DNA of 64,000 nucleotides from Ichthyosporea sp. XGB-2017a (taxonomy: Eukaryota; Opisthokonta; Ichthyosporea): positions 44,879 through 108,878 of the forward strand of contig PDIM01000004.1 in NCBI GenBank assembly GCA_002811675.1, given 5' to 3'. The notes under the pieces were generated by a model, which worked only from the letters and a program-made list of their open reading frames with translations, was not told where the DNA came from and did no database searches. This document shows, one piece after another, positions 34,136 through 44,889 of the stretch; position 1 is the first letter of the stretch, and every line of letters starts with the position of its first letter. Made by a program: the position numbers and the translations under genes.

Positions 34136-35698
34136 AGAGGGTGTGAGGTCTGAGGATGCGCGAAGACTGCGCGCATGATAAATGCTATTTACTGAAATAC
34201 ACAACTTTGACTTTTACTGCAATACACTATTTGGATAGCGACAAAAGCTGCTTTTAACAGATGCCCATCTCTCTAAAGTCCATGCATTCCACTGGGGAAA
34301 GGGCCAAAGCTAAGGATGAAGGGAACACTCCACTTGACCCTATAGCGGAACATAACAGTTAAACATAAAGACAAAACAAGCACACCAACAACGACACAAC
34401 GTCAGAGCAGCAAACACAATAAAGCGATATTCAATCTCCTTGAAGAACTGTTAATCCTGGGGACCATAACCCTTCGTATAATTATTAGCTGTGTTGTTGT
34501 GGCAAAGGAGCTGCACGGCCACTCTGACTACAATTTTGTGCCTTTTTTTTGTTCATGTTGTTTGCTTATTTATTTGTATTGATTCTTTATTATTTATCCG
34601 CATTGATTAAGATTTATAAACTGAACAGTGTTTGTGTTCTCCTCTTCTGGGTTTGGTAGGTGCCTGATTCTTCTTTTTGTTTTTAGTGCTGTTTCGTGTG
34701 CTAAATTGTGGGGCTATATCCTTGTCGTACCTCAAGGAGAGGGGTGGGTGAAGTGAATGCGCATTATCACGACTGCCAAGTTTAGAGACAACAAGCGGTT
34801 CACGCAGCAAATTTATGGCTTTATTTGTTCAGCAAAAAAGCCAAAAAAGTAAATGGTTTCAGCGTTTGCAGAGGGATTGAATAAGAGAACTGAATGTTGG
34901 GCTGTGTGTGTTTCCGTAACTGTCTGGGGGCCTCCTATATTGCCCCCGTTCGACCAACCCATGTTCAAAATTTGAGTCAATTAAGGCACCTTTGAATGTT
35001 TATGTAAAACTGTTCAATCTGGAGTCTTAACGGATACTCTCGAGGGGTTTTGCTCCCCGAAAGGCGATCCCGCCTGTGGTGTAACCTTCGCAACTAAAAT
35101 TTTCCCATCATACAGCCGCAATTCAATGTGATTTGGTTCGGGGTACATTCTCCCAGTCCACTTTTGGTCATTGGAGTAGCTGTAGCTTTCTTGAAAGCAC
35201 GCTTTAGCATCCTCGCCCCTCTATTAAAATAGCCTCAAACCCCCTGCAACTCGAAACTTCTTTCCAGAGCTGAGCTACAGTGTCTTGAGCATCGTCCATT
35301 AGATTAGTCTCAACAATCTCGAGGACGTGAAGAACGACTGCATCCCTTGACCAATTTGGTAAAGTCGTGAACACGACTAGCGAAGCTGGGAATGGTGATA
35401 AGGCAGCCTTACCAATTTACTGGAAAGGAAGAAGAGAAGGACTTCCTGAGCCTTTGTTTTAGTTTGGTACATATGCGCGAAGCGTTTACTCAGCATAGTT
35501 ATTTACTTTTGTTTTTCTTGTGTTTTTTTTTTTTTTTGGTACAGGATACGTCGCGGCTGGCTGGTAATTTATTCTATTTAAACGACACAGAGAGAGAACA
35601 ATCAAAAGTGATAAACTAGTCCAAAATCTATAGAGCGCATCTGTTTGGTATTGTTGTACACTGCACAACTCTCAGGCGCAGGGGTGCGTTGCTGTCAA
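34136..35698. other. Intergenic between CDC14 and Siw14-like gene
   Basis: About 1.5 kb. Contains the CDC14 poly(A) signal and a T15-type tract near 35530. No supported gene. Confidence 0.5.
34418..34423 (+). terminator. Poly(A) signal AATAAA, CDC14
   Basis: AATAAA about 280 nt after the stop at 34135. Confidence 0.5.
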
Positions 35699-36383
35699 AT
35701 GGAAACACCAGATAATGAATTGGAAACCTATGTAGAAGAGGAAGAACTCATTCCTCCAGAGAACTTCGCCATGGTGGCTAAAGGAATCTACCGCAGTGGA
35801 TTCCCGAAGAAGAAGAACTTTCCCTTCCTCAAGAAGCTCGGCCTCAAGACAATTCTTACAGTGGTCCTCGAGGACTACCCAGAAGCCAATATGGAGTTCT
35901 GCAAGCAAAACGATATCACTTTTCTTCAGTACGGTGTTCCTGGCAACAAGGAACCCTTTGTCGATATCCCCGAGGAAGTAATTCGCGATGCTGTAGTGAA
36001 GCTGCTGGATGTGCGGCTCCATCCGGTACTGATCCACTGTAACAAGGGCAAGCACAGGACAGGGTGCCTGGTAAGTTGTCATTCCATGTACTTTTGAAAT
36101 ATTTCAGAGCCCCTCACCCCAGTCACTAACTCAATCTGGTATTATGCTCTTCCTTTATTGCTTACTTTGTTATTATCTGTTTGTCTATGTGTTATCTTGT
36201 GCCTTTTCTCCAAAGGTTGGCTGTCTTCGCAAAGTGCAGCATTGGAGTCACACGTCTGTGTGCGATGAATATCGCAGATTTTCACACCCAAAGTCCCGAG
36301 CTCTTGACCAACAATTCATTGAGCTATTCGAGTGTGCAAAAGTCAGGTACAACCGCCTCTATAAGCCAGATTGGCTGGATTAG
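35699..36383 (+). CDS. Siw14-type atypical tyrosine/inositol-pyrophosphate phosphatase (2 exons, 179 aa)
   Basis: The exons are 35699-36070 and 36216-36383 (GTAAGT donor, CCAAAG acceptor, phase 0). The catalytic P-loop is HCNKGKHRTG with Cys at residue 114, the signature of the plant and fungal Siw14/PFA-DSP family (HCxxGKxRTG). Yeast Siw14 removes the 5-beta phosphate of inositol pyrophosphates. FAMVAKGIYRSGFPKKKNF and FLKKLGLKTILTVVLEDYPE are the conserved N-terminal core, and CLRKVQHWSHTSVCDEYRRF follows the P-loop in exon 2. It lies 1.6 kb after CDC14, another Cys-based phosphatase, but the two families are distant. The start at 35699 is the first ATG; the frame is open further upstream without one. 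Confidence 0.92.
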
Positions 36384-37288
36384 AGTCAAAAATAAACCAT
36401 CCCACCGCCCAGAGTCTATCTTACTTGAACATAATATATGTAGACGAAATAAAGATCCTGTTCAAGAATCCCTTTGAGAATCGAACTACCATTCTTCATA
36501 AGACAGGCTCGACGTTCCTTTATTTATAGTCTGAATGAAAAGGACAATTCCCATTGAGGAATGCTATGTAATGTAAAAAGTCTAAATCATGCTTTGACGA
36601 CAATATAAAATATAGAAGAAAGCACTGTGTATTCAAGAACGCGAAAGAACCAGTCATCCCCACCCAGGCAAAAAGAGTCGTCGGAGTGCCCGAAACTCCT
36701 ACAAGGAATGCGAAAGCGGTGTCTTCTACCGGCGCCAGCGATTTCAACCGTGGGACTCCCATGGAGCCAATCACGCCCTGTGATTCGTGAAACAAATGAC
36801 AAACATGCTCACTGCCCTGATGCTCCTAAGGGCAAGAAAACCGCAGAACAAACCCCAGAACATTATGTCTTTGAATATGTTTTTGATCAGGTTAGCCAAG
36901 ATCAATGGAATGACATTAACAGCAAATGTTTGGCAATTTGCTCAGCGTATGGACAACACGAAATCATTATGCGCAGTGACTTGTCTAAGATGTGAGTGAT
37001 GCTGAACGTAAGTTTGCTTATATTCTTCGAGCATACTATGATCGCCTGCTTCCAGCGAAGAGTAGGTTAAATATCAATGGGGTATACAATGCTATTTGTA
37101 CGATCTTCTCTTTCCCGGTTGGTCTTTTCCAAGCGTTGATGACTCGGATATTGATTTCGCTGATGCATCTTAGGACTTTTGCCTTCAGAACGATCACCTT
37201 GTTTTCATTCAACCAGCCTACCTGGAACAGTCGGACTACGACCTGACAACGTTGCTTCATTGGGATGATGACCATTTCATTTAACAAT
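36384..37288 (+). other. Unresolved region with successive coding-like frames
   Basis: Three plus-strand frames carry protein-like sequence in order: 36572-36786 (includes VVGVPETPTRNAK and TPMEPITPC, with Ser/Thr-Pro sites), about 36780-36992 (EHYVFEYVFDQVSQDQWNDI) and 36989-37062 (SDAERKFAYILRAYYDRLL). An end piece at 37189-37284 reads NDHLVFIQPAYLEQSDYDL and stops 4 bp before the stop of the convergent CSA gene. Plausible splice sites exist at 36992, 37068 and 37134, but no single intron set joins all pieces. It may be a short spliced gene, a decayed gene or an indel-bearing assembly. I assign no function. Confidence 0.35.
36448..36453 (+). terminator. Poly(A) signal AATAAA, Siw14-like gene
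   Basis: AATAAA 65 nt after the stop; another AATAAA at 36391 is only 8 nt after it and is less likely to be used. Confidence 0.55.
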
Positions 37289-38914
37289 CTATATCTCGTC
37301 CAAGTCAGAGTCCCAATGGTCACTGTCATCCACACCATGCCCATCCACGTCCTCAAAAGCATTCAGTCCAAGGCCTTGGCGACGAAGACGCTCTTCCTCT
37401 TCGCGCTTTCGTCGAAGTTCCATCTCCTTTAATTCCTCGTCCATCTTTCGCTCTTCCTCTCTAGGCGTATACACCAGCAATTGGTTATCTCTCCCTGCAC
37501 TCAGCAACTGCTGCCCTACTGTACATGCCACAACACAGTTGATGCCTTTATAATGGCCCTTGAGCGTATACAACTTGCGTCCACTCAATATCTCATATAC
37601 ATTAACATCACTCCCGCAAGGATGAAACATCAAATCAGGAGTACAGTCCCACCTTGGGGTCACCGAAAATTGCATATGCAGCTGGCTACTGTTACGAATA
37701 CCCGTATAATGCACCAGAGAGTCTGTGCAACGAAAGGCATCCCACATCCGTACCCGATTATCGAGTCCTGTGCTCAGAATCCGTAGCCCGTCACTGGTAA
37801 ACTGCACTCCATTAATCCCCTTCGTGTGCGCCCGTCGTGTTTCTCTCAGATGGGCACTTCGCACATTTCGCTGACTGGCAGCCAGGCCAGAGAGGGTACT
37901 GGTGCCCCTTACACCACTTCTGCTCCTAGAGGAGGAGGGCGAGGACTCTGCACCTTTGTCACCTCCAAGCTGTTTTCCATATCCCGCCCAAAGATCCCGT
38001 TCGAGTTTGGTCTTGACCTCTTCTTTATGCTCAGACATACCCATCCCTTCTTCATCTTCTGCCTCCTCGTCACTAGGATATCCCTCCCACTGCCCCTCCA
38101 TCACACGTCTTCCCTGCCGTCGGTGGTGCCTTTTTCGCTTCTCCCCCGCAGACGCTCCCTCCTGTGTTACCCAGCAATTCTCACTCACTTCCCCTTGCCC
38201 CATCTGGAAGCTATGCAAATAACCACCACTGTTGCGCACATCCCACAGCAACAACTTCCCATCCATCCCCCCAGTGGCTAGCAGATTCTCGTCTGTGGGA
38301 GACCAGCACACCCCGGGCACCCCTCCCCCCTCTCCGTGCCCGTTCAGGCGATGCGAGTTGGCCCCTGAGCGGAGATCCACAAGATACACGCACTGAGCCC
38401 GCGTACCCACCGCCACCAGGAAGGGTGTGGCACTGGCGAGGGACTGCGAGTGGTGGTAGATCTGCGAGAACATGGGAAACTCCGTCACGGGCACCATCTC
38501 GTTGGTGTCCCACACCTTCAACACCTTGTCACTAGATCCCGTCGTAAACATGCCTGTATCATGCGGAAACCAGCACACAGACCTCACCCCGTACTTGTGT
38601 GCTCCTTCGTCCCCCCTCTGTACACTACAAACTGGCTTAATCACCTTCTTGTGCGCCCCTTCCTCCCCATGCTCCTGCTCCTGCATATCATAGATCACCA
38701 CACTGCAGTCGGCATTACCAGTAAGAACATATCGATGCTCACTCTGATCAAAGTCCATACTGGTGATGCCACCAACCCCACCCCCACCCGTCCTTCTCTG
38801 CACCCTCACATGGTTGGAAAGATCAAGATCGAGCCAACGCCGCGTACAATGCGCTCGCGTCAGCACAGTGGCCGGGTGGACACCCAGCTCGCGGTTCATC
38901 ACAAAATGAAACAT
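37289..38914 (-). CDS. ERCC8: CSA/ERCC8-type WD40 protein of transcription-coupled repair (541 aa)
   Basis: CSA is the WD40 substrate receptor of a CUL4-DDB1 ligase that acts on stalled RNA polymerase II. The single ORF has the order of CSA: GVGGITSMDFDQSEHRYVLTG (blade 1), SVCWFPHDTGMFTTGSSDK (blade 2), GVCWSPTDENLLATGGMDG, GVQFTSDGLRILSTGLDNR and TLKGHYKGINCVV. The C-terminus, LNAFEDVDG...DHWDSDLDEI, resembles the conserved CSA tail (LNPAFEDAWSSSDEEG). An insertion of about 100 residues (about 245-345), basic and Ser-rich, sits before the blade RAHTKGINGVQF; human CSA (396 aa) lacks it. A charged Arg/Glu helix precedes the tail. The start at 38914 is the first plausible ATG (MFHFVMNREL); the frame extends upstream without ATG. 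Confidence 0.9.
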   Translation of the reverse strand: MFHFVMNRELGVHPATVLTRAHCTRRWLDLDLSNHVRVQRRTGGGGVGGITSMDFDQSEHRYVLTGNADCSVVIYDMQEQEHGEEGAHKKVIKPVCSVQRGDEGAHKYGVRSVCWFPHDTGMFTTGSSDKVLKVWDTNEMVPVTEFPMFSQIYHHSQSLASATPFLVAVGTRAQCVYLVDLRSGANSHRLNGHGEGGGVPGVCWSPTDENLLATGGMDGKLLLWDVRNSGGYLHSFQMGQGEVSENCWVTQEGASAGEKRKRHHRRQGRRVMEGQWEGYPSDEEAEDEEGMGMSEHKEEVKTKLERDLWAGYGKQLGGDKGAESSPSSSRSRSGVRGTSTLSGLAASQRNVRSAHLRETRRAHTKGINGVQFTSDGLRILSTGLDNRVRMWDAFRCTDSLVHYTGIRNSSQLHMQFSVTPRWDCTPDLMFHPCGSDVNVYEILSGRKLYTLKGHYKGINCVVACTVGQQLLSAGRDNQLLVYTPREEERKMDEELKEMELRRKREEEERLRRQGLGLNAFEDVDGHGVDDSDHWDSDLDEI

Positions 38915-39496
38915 TACAGACACTCCAACACAAACACAAAACTCCCCAAATGTACATAATCCCTCCCCTCTCCAGCACCACACTCGAGTATGGACAACCA
39001 CCCACAACCCACAGTCCAAAAGCAAATCCTGCAGTCAGTCCTCAATAGAATCTCCCTCCCCTCTCTTCTTCCTCTTCCTGACTACTGACCCTCTTCTTCC
39101 CTGTGCATGGAGGGAGGAGAGGAGGGAATAGGTCTGTGATAGTCGTCCATGTGCATGTGCAGTTACTACTTCAACTAAACAACTCTGCTGCTATAGCTGC
39201 CTGCCTGCCTCTCTCTATTCCCTCTGCGTGTACACCTTAACTGTCTGTTGATTTTGATCCTCCCAGCTGTGTGCTCCAGTGAATTTCAGGTGAAGTGGGT
39301 GGCTGTCAATCGCAGACAGCTGGCCTGGATCTAAGTGAAAATTGCACCAAAGAGAGTTGTTAGGGGAATCAGCTTTTATTTGAAAATCCGAAAGCTGTGA
39401 AACACCGAGAGGGGAAGGCAAGCAGGGCAACAAACATCAACTGCATTACTTTTTAGTATTAATTTGTATATTGGACATTTATCTCCTTCACACACA
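38915..39496. other. Divergent promoter region, CSA / peptide deformylase
   Basis: 580 bp between two divergent start codons; pyrimidine-rich. No gene is seen. Confidence 0.5.
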
Positions 39497-40211
39497 ATGA
39501 CATCCCTGGTGTCTCGGTTTATTAGCAGGATGGGGCTTTCCTCTGCGACAGGGGCAGCAGTCTCCCCCATCGAAGGTGAGTGTAGAGAGAGAGGGAGAGA
39601 GAAAGAGAGCAAGGGACTAACTAACTGGTTTATTGTGTCTGTTATTGTCTGACGTAGGGATCAAGTACCCGTGTGGTCACTCCAGGCGCAATGATGTAAT
39701 TCGACAGCCTTGTATTGCGGTGCCAAATGAAATGTTTGGGACAAAGAAACTGGAGGATATGGTGCAGCACTTGATCCGCGCCAAGAGATCGGTTCCCTGC
39801 GTAGGACTCGCTGCTCCTCAATTGGGGTACAACTATCGGTTATATGTGGTTGAGATCCGGGAAGAGGAGCTGGAGAAGAAGGGAATAAGCAAAGAAACGG
39901 CCAAGGACGTGGGGTCAGAGGCCTTCCCTATGAAGGTGTTTGTGAATCCTAAACTAAAGGTCACCAATCGCCAGACCGTAAATGAATTTGAGGGGTGTCT
40001 ATCTGTGCCACATTATGCTGCTCAGGTAAAGAGATTCCGCAGCGTGTCTGTGATGGCACAGAACTACGAAGATGGTTCAACCTTCACGCTTTCTGCACAC
40101 AAGTGGCTGGCCCGTATCCTGCAGCACGAGCAAGATCACCTGGACGGGCGGCTGTTTGTGGACACGATGGACACCCGCTCCCTGACGTACACGGGGACAG
40201 AGACACACTAA
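39497..40211 (+). CDS. PDF: Peptide deformylase, probably mitochondrial (2 exons, 210 aa)
   Basis: PDF removes the formyl group from the initiator Met of organelle-made proteins. The exons are 39497-39575 and 39658-40211, with a GTGAG donor and phase 1 junction. All three catalytic motifs are present: GLAAPQLG (76-83), EGCLSV (138-143, with the metal-binding Cys) and QHEQDHLDG (HEQDH at 183-187, the metal-binding His pair and catalytic Glu). Residues 1-27 (MTSLVSRFISRMGL) are basic and hydroxylated without acids, fitting a mitochondrial presequence; exon 1 supplies this piece. PDF is absent from most Dikarya fungi, so its presence hints at an early-branching lineage. Confidence 0.96.
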
Positions 40212-40639
40212 GAGGGTGTTGACCCCCGGGGGGTGTATCCAGGAGTGTGTGGACTGGAAAGGTAGCCTTGCACTGGGGGAGGAGCTGCAAGAAAGAAACT
40301 CCCCAGACACTGTAACAATAATGACAGCAATAATAAATCAATGGGGGAGAGGGGTTTTGGGAAGCATAACAACACATGTACATGAAGTACCCGTAGTATT
40401 ATTGTTATTGAATGAATGGGATATGGCTGTAGCCCTACTAGTCCCAGAGAATGAGTGAGGGAATTACCGCAACAACAACAATGAGTCACGTCCCTGCTGT
40501 GTGTGCTGCTTGATAAGTGGGTCTCCTCGGCGCCTGTGCATGTTGAAGAAGATTAAACTGCTACTAGACACTAGACTCGTCTGCCCATTGCTATTGTTGC
40601 CTCAAGTATAGGATACACACACTTGCTTGCACCACATCA
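40212..40639. other. Intergenic between PDF and BioF-like gene
   Basis: Contains the PDF poly(A) signal. No gene is seen. Confidence 0.5.
40332..40337 (+). terminator. Poly(A) signal AATAAA, peptide deformylase gene
   Basis: AATAAA 120 nt after the stop at 40211. Confidence 0.55.
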
Positions 40640-42351
40640 ATGACTGCTCGGGGTCCCGTGATGCTTGTGTCTGCGATGCGGCGAGCTTTGCAGAGAAGGA
40701 AAGATACGGAATGTTTTCGAACATGCGCAGTTTGCAAAGAGGGAGGTGGGTATTACTTTCTGTGACTGTTGTTTTTTCTGTGTATTGAATCTATTAGCAT
40801 GCAATTACTGAACCGTTGAAGCTGTATTGCTTTGCGATGCTGTGGGTTGTGCAGCCTATGACTTCGCCTCCAACGACTATCTGGGGTTGGCGAGGAGCAG
40901 GGGGGATTCTGCTCTCCCAGAGGGTAGCCAGAAAGTTGATTCCGGTGACAATGACAAGCTAGTGCACGGGAGTACGGGATCTCGTCTGCTGACGGGATAC
41001 AGTAGTCTTTTTGATATAGTGGAGAGACAAATAGCCCACACGCATAGCAGCGAAACGGCGCTGTTGTTCAACTCTGGTTACGATGCTAATCTGGGTTTTT
41101 TTGGCTGTGTCCCGCAGAAGAACGATATTGTCCTTTTTGATGAGCTGATCCATGCTTCTGTGCATGATGGACTAAAGTAAGTTTTGAGTGTGTGTTTATA
41201 TGCTCATCAATTTAAGAAATGGGAGACTGATCCTTGCCTTCCTTGTACTTTATCGCGTTGGTATTGTAGACTTAGTAGAGGTACTGGGGTTCCCTTCAAG
41301 CACAATTGTCTCAGCAACCTTCAGGCCCAGCTGGAGGCGCATTACTCTCCTGGTCGATCCGTGGTTGTGGCGGTGGAAAGTGTGTACTCAATGGACGGGG
41401 ACGTGGCCCCCTTGGAGCACATTGGGCGACTGTGCAGGGCATATGGGGCAGCCCTTGTGGTAGATGAGGCTCATAGTACCGGCGTATATGGAAAGAGGGG
41501 TGAGGGGCTTGTGCAGGCTTTGGGGTTGCAAGATGAAGTCTTTGCCAGACTTCATACTTTTGGTAAGTGTCAGTTTTACTGCTATAGAACGAAAGCATTT
41601 TGCGCTCACTTTGTTGATGATGGTGCTGGTGCTAATGTTTTTCTGTCTGCCTTGCAGGGAAAGGTATGGGCTGTCATGGAGCCGCTATTGTAGGACCAGA
41701 AATCCTAAAGGAATATCTGATTAACTACTCGAGGCCACTTATTTATTCAACGTCGTTGCCTCCACACTCCCTGCATTCCATTAGAGCGGCATATGGTGTT
41801 TTAGGCACTGAAGGGTTGCAAAGAAGGCGTGCTCATTTATTTAAAATGATTGAACTTTTTCGACTGTTGGCTGACCAAAGTGTTATGTTGAGGGGAAAGC
41901 TGCTACCTTCACAAAGGTAACTAGTGTCATGCATTTTCTGTCCTGGTAAATTTATGTTGTATACCTTTTGTTCATTGCTGACTTTTTAACGATTATTTTG
42001 TTTTGGTACACTAATGCGTTATAGTGCTATTCAAGGTGTCCTTGTTAGAGGAAATGCAAAGTGTGTAAGAGCATGTAATTTAATGACAGAGCGAGGATTT
42101 GATGTCCGTCCGATTCGCTCACCAACAGTTGCGAAAGGAACTGGTAAGTTTTTCTTTTGGAGAGTTGTTTTCAAGTAGGTGTTCTTTTCATGATTTCTAA
42201 TCCCAAAATCCCGTTATACTCTTTAGAACGTATTAGAATAGTTCTTCATTCTCACAACACAAAAGAAGAGGTGGAACAGCTCGTCTATTCGCTAGAAGAA
42301 GTATTGTTTTCAATGCCAGAGGAATGTTTATTGAGGGAGAGTGTGGAGTAA
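40640..42351 (+). CDS. BIOF: BioF-type PLP-dependent oxoamine synthase (probable KAPA synthase; 6 exons, 418 aa)
   Basis: The exons are 40640-40745, 40822-41176, 41270-41562, 41658-41916, 42025-42143 and 42227-42351; phases 1, 2, 1, 2, 1 join without error. This is the most intron-rich gene in the window. 7-keto-8-aminopelargonate synthase joins pimeloyl thioester and alanine in biotin synthesis. BioF hallmarks are YDFASNDYLGLA, HGSTGSRLLTGY, FNSGYDANLG, DELIHASVHDGL, the PLP-binding DEAHSTGVYG and TFGKGMGCHGA, whose Lys253 forms the Schiff base across the exon 3/4 junction. ALA synthase, glycine C-acetyltransferase and serine palmitoyltransferase share the fold, but the FASNDYLGL start favours BioF. 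The short exon 1 and first intron (GTGGGT donor, GTTGAAG acceptor) are the least certain part. It converges on the first arrestin gene with 45 bp between stops. Confidence 0.9.
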
Positions 42352-42396
42352 TGTATGTATTGTCTTAGGAAATGATGATGCATGAAGGAAATGCCG

Positions 42397-43719
42397 TTAT
42401 GCTGTACAGAGGTTTGCGCAACTGGGTGGTGTTAATTGCGTGCTAAAGCATCTTCCGTCAGTGGATTTCAAAGAAAACCGTGTGGGGTGTGCAAGAACGT
42501 CCATATATTCAGGCGGTTCCGCGCCACCCTTGTTTTTGTCGTTCTTGTCATCACTGACTCCAAGGGCTTCTGAGAGCGAAGAAACTGAGAAGAGATCCCT
42601 GAATTCTTCATGTTGAGATGTTATAGAGTATTTGGGAGGATTTCTTTTTGTCTTTGTATTGGACTCCCATTCAATATCAGCATGGGTCAACTTAATTGGT
42701 ATTGGGTTGAGTGTTACTGTACCAGAGCCTTTGAAACTGACTTTGATGCAAATTTCGTATTCCACATGTACTGTAATGTTGGTTAAAACTGCCGTGCCCG
42801 ACGCGCACAGGAGGTGAGATTCTGCTTTGTTTACCCATGCAGCCCTTTGAGATATAGCACTACATTTGTGAAATGATGCGCTCAAATTGATGCTATTGTC
42901 CATATAGGAGACTTCCATTTGATCTCTCTTCAGTTTAACTTTGGACTCGCCGACAACATGACGCGCATCGTCAATAATATACTCCTTTTTTGGTGTTTGC
43001 ATTGTTTTGCGAATTCTTTGAATAATAAATGTTTCAATGTGGGTAACCATATCAGCAGTGTCACCATCTTCAAATCCAACTTGAAGTCCAACCTTTGTAC
43101 ATCTGCCATCCTGTAAAGAATATGTGGAGCTGTCAGATTGTGCTGTCACAAAGGTGCGCTTCTGCCCAAACAATCCAAGTGACCCCCCAACCTTAACTTT
43201 GGAGGAAATTCTTGGTGGTATTATCGTCATAGGGGCCCCTGTTCTAAAGAAAGGCTTTTTGATGGTAAACTTTGTACTCAAAATTTCTCCACCATTCGAG
43301 TGCAGCAGAGAGGCTTCTATGTAACAAAAAATGCCGCATTCAATGCAACCGGCATTGGGATATCCTCTCATTAACTCAAAAGATGGCCCAATGGTTTCGG
43401 GGATGCAGAAAGAAAAGGGAAACTCATAGCCTTCTTCAAGATAACAAAAACTCGTGGAACCTGCTCCAGCAGTATTGTGGGTATTTCTGTAAACCTCTCT
43501 GACTTTGGTTTTTAAGACTGAGTGTGCAGGATCAAAACATTTCTCTTTCACTATGCAAGTAATTAGGACATCGTGAAAGCCGAACTTCGGTTTTGCCAGT
43601 TTCTTATCCAAATACTCTTTACTCAGACCAAGATTGACAACACCTTCTACTGGTCTGTTAACTGGACAGTACTCATTTAGCAGAGATATCCTATAATCTG
43701 AATATACGCTAGGAACCAT
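42397..43719 (-). CDS. Alpha-arrestin (ARRDC-like) paralogue 1, with PPxY motifs (440 aa)
   Basis: Alpha-arrestins are adaptors that bring Rsp5/Nedd4-family ubiquitin ligases to membrane proteins. The arrestin N-domain is recognised by FCYLEEGYEFPFSFCIPE, and the C-domain by the beta-strand rich region ending in TVTLNPIPIKLTHADIEWE. Two PPxY ligands for WW domains follow: NPPKY and EPPEY at about 370-420. The start is ATG 43719, aligned with the start of the tandem paralogue; the frame extends 8 codons further. No intron. The final about 20 residues (after RFSLK) are absent from paralogue 2. Parts of the gene are almost identical in DNA to paralogue 2, while the rest is diverged. Confidence 0.85.
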   Translation of the reverse strand: MVPSVYSDYRISLLNEYCPVNRPVEGVVNLGLSKEYLDKKLAKPKFGFHDVLITCIVKEKCFDPAHSVLKTKVREVYRNTHNTAGAGSTSFCYLEEGYEFPFSFCIPETIGPSFELMRGYPNAGCIECGIFCYIEASLLHSNGGEILSTKFTIKKPFFRTGAPMTIIPPRISSKVKVGGSLGLFGQKRTFVTAQSDSSTYSLQDGRCTKVGLQVGFEDGDTADMVTHIETFIIQRIRKTMQTPKKEYIIDDARHVVGESKVKLKRDQMEVSYMDNSINLSASFHKCSAISQRAAWVNKAESHLLCASGTAVLTNITVHVEYEICIKVSFKGSGTVTLNPIPIKLTHADIEWESNTKTKRNPPKYSITSQHEEFRDLFSVSSLSEALGVSDDKNDKNKGGAEPPEYMDVLAHPTRFSLKSTDGRCFSTQLTPPSCANLCTA

Positions 43720-44889
43720 CTTCAAATTACGAATCTCTAACACGGTGAGTGAGATCTTTTTGGTTGGGGAAATATTGTACCAAAGCTGTCAAGTGCACAC
43801 TGCACACAATATTAATAACCCTTTGTTTTATAAGGTGTGTACTGCCTCAATGTCATGTGTGTCACTTTCTATTTATACATTCACCATTTGTACAATTCCT
43901 CGATAATTCATCGAGGGTTATAGGGACCCGATCTACATGGTTTCATACAGAGGGACGCGCATGGACAGAAAGGGATGTGCAATTGGCTAGTGGACAATTG
44001 AGAATGGTAGTTTTAACCCGATATAGCTGTGCAGTGTAGTACAATATATAAAGAACCTGATACACAGAGGATGTATATATTAATACAGCTCGCGGATATA
44101 TCTCCGGAGATATATCTTTTCCCAAGACTCTGAAAGACTATTCTCAACCCATCCGCCAATCACCCTGCACCTATCTACAGTTCGAAATCAGTTTCCCCGT
44201 CACCCTCCCGTGAAAAATACCAGAAATGGTGAACAGGTTCCCCTAATTTAATTGGATCTTGGACGGAGAATTGATGCTACAAGCTGTACAATACCTTATA
44301 AAGAACTTTAAACAGCTGCCCGATCGAATAAGGCCCTTCAATGAAACCACAATAACACCCCGTAGACATCTTGCCAGCCAGAATTAATTCATAATCTCCA
44401 GAACTTTTTACCTGTCTCGTGCGACATGATACTGTCCAGGAGCTATTTTCCACAAGGGAGCATAGCTAGAGCTGCGGTCAGCTGTAGAATTGTGAAAGTT
44501 CTGCTTAATTCCCATAAATGCCAAGTATGAGTCTTGGTCCTTCTTTGAAATACAGGTTGAATACGCCTCAGGAGTAAACCGGCAGGGGCATGAGGGAGTC
44601 CCAAAAAGTGCTTTTTCGATTTCTCACTTTAAGTAATAATTGGTCCTAAAATTTAATCCGCTTTGGAACAACCCAATTTCAGAACTTTGTTTGGGGCCAC
44701 ACCCCTTTTATTCGAGTTTTCATTTTAGCATTAGTTCCGTTGTACCTTTGTGTAAGTGTGTTATGTAGTCACCAGCGGAAATTTGAATGTTTATTGAAGA
44801 AGGGTGTGTTGAGGTACATCTTTGAATTGATACATGCAAGGAAGGTTTGTAAAACTGAGTGGATCCAATTGCAAGCTGATGTAGCTTCC
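43720..44889. other. Intergenic between tandem arrestin genes
   Basis: 1.17 kb, AT-rich; holds a perfect 22-bp palindrome. No gene is supported. The similarity between the two arrestin genes fades within about 60 bp upstream of the start codons, where AAAGATCTC is still shared. Confidence 0.5.
44095..44116. repeat. Perfect 22-bp palindrome
   Basis: GATATATCTCC is followed directly by its exact reverse complement, with no loop. It could bind a dimeric factor or form a cruciform; chance is possible in AT-rich DNA. Confidence 0.85.
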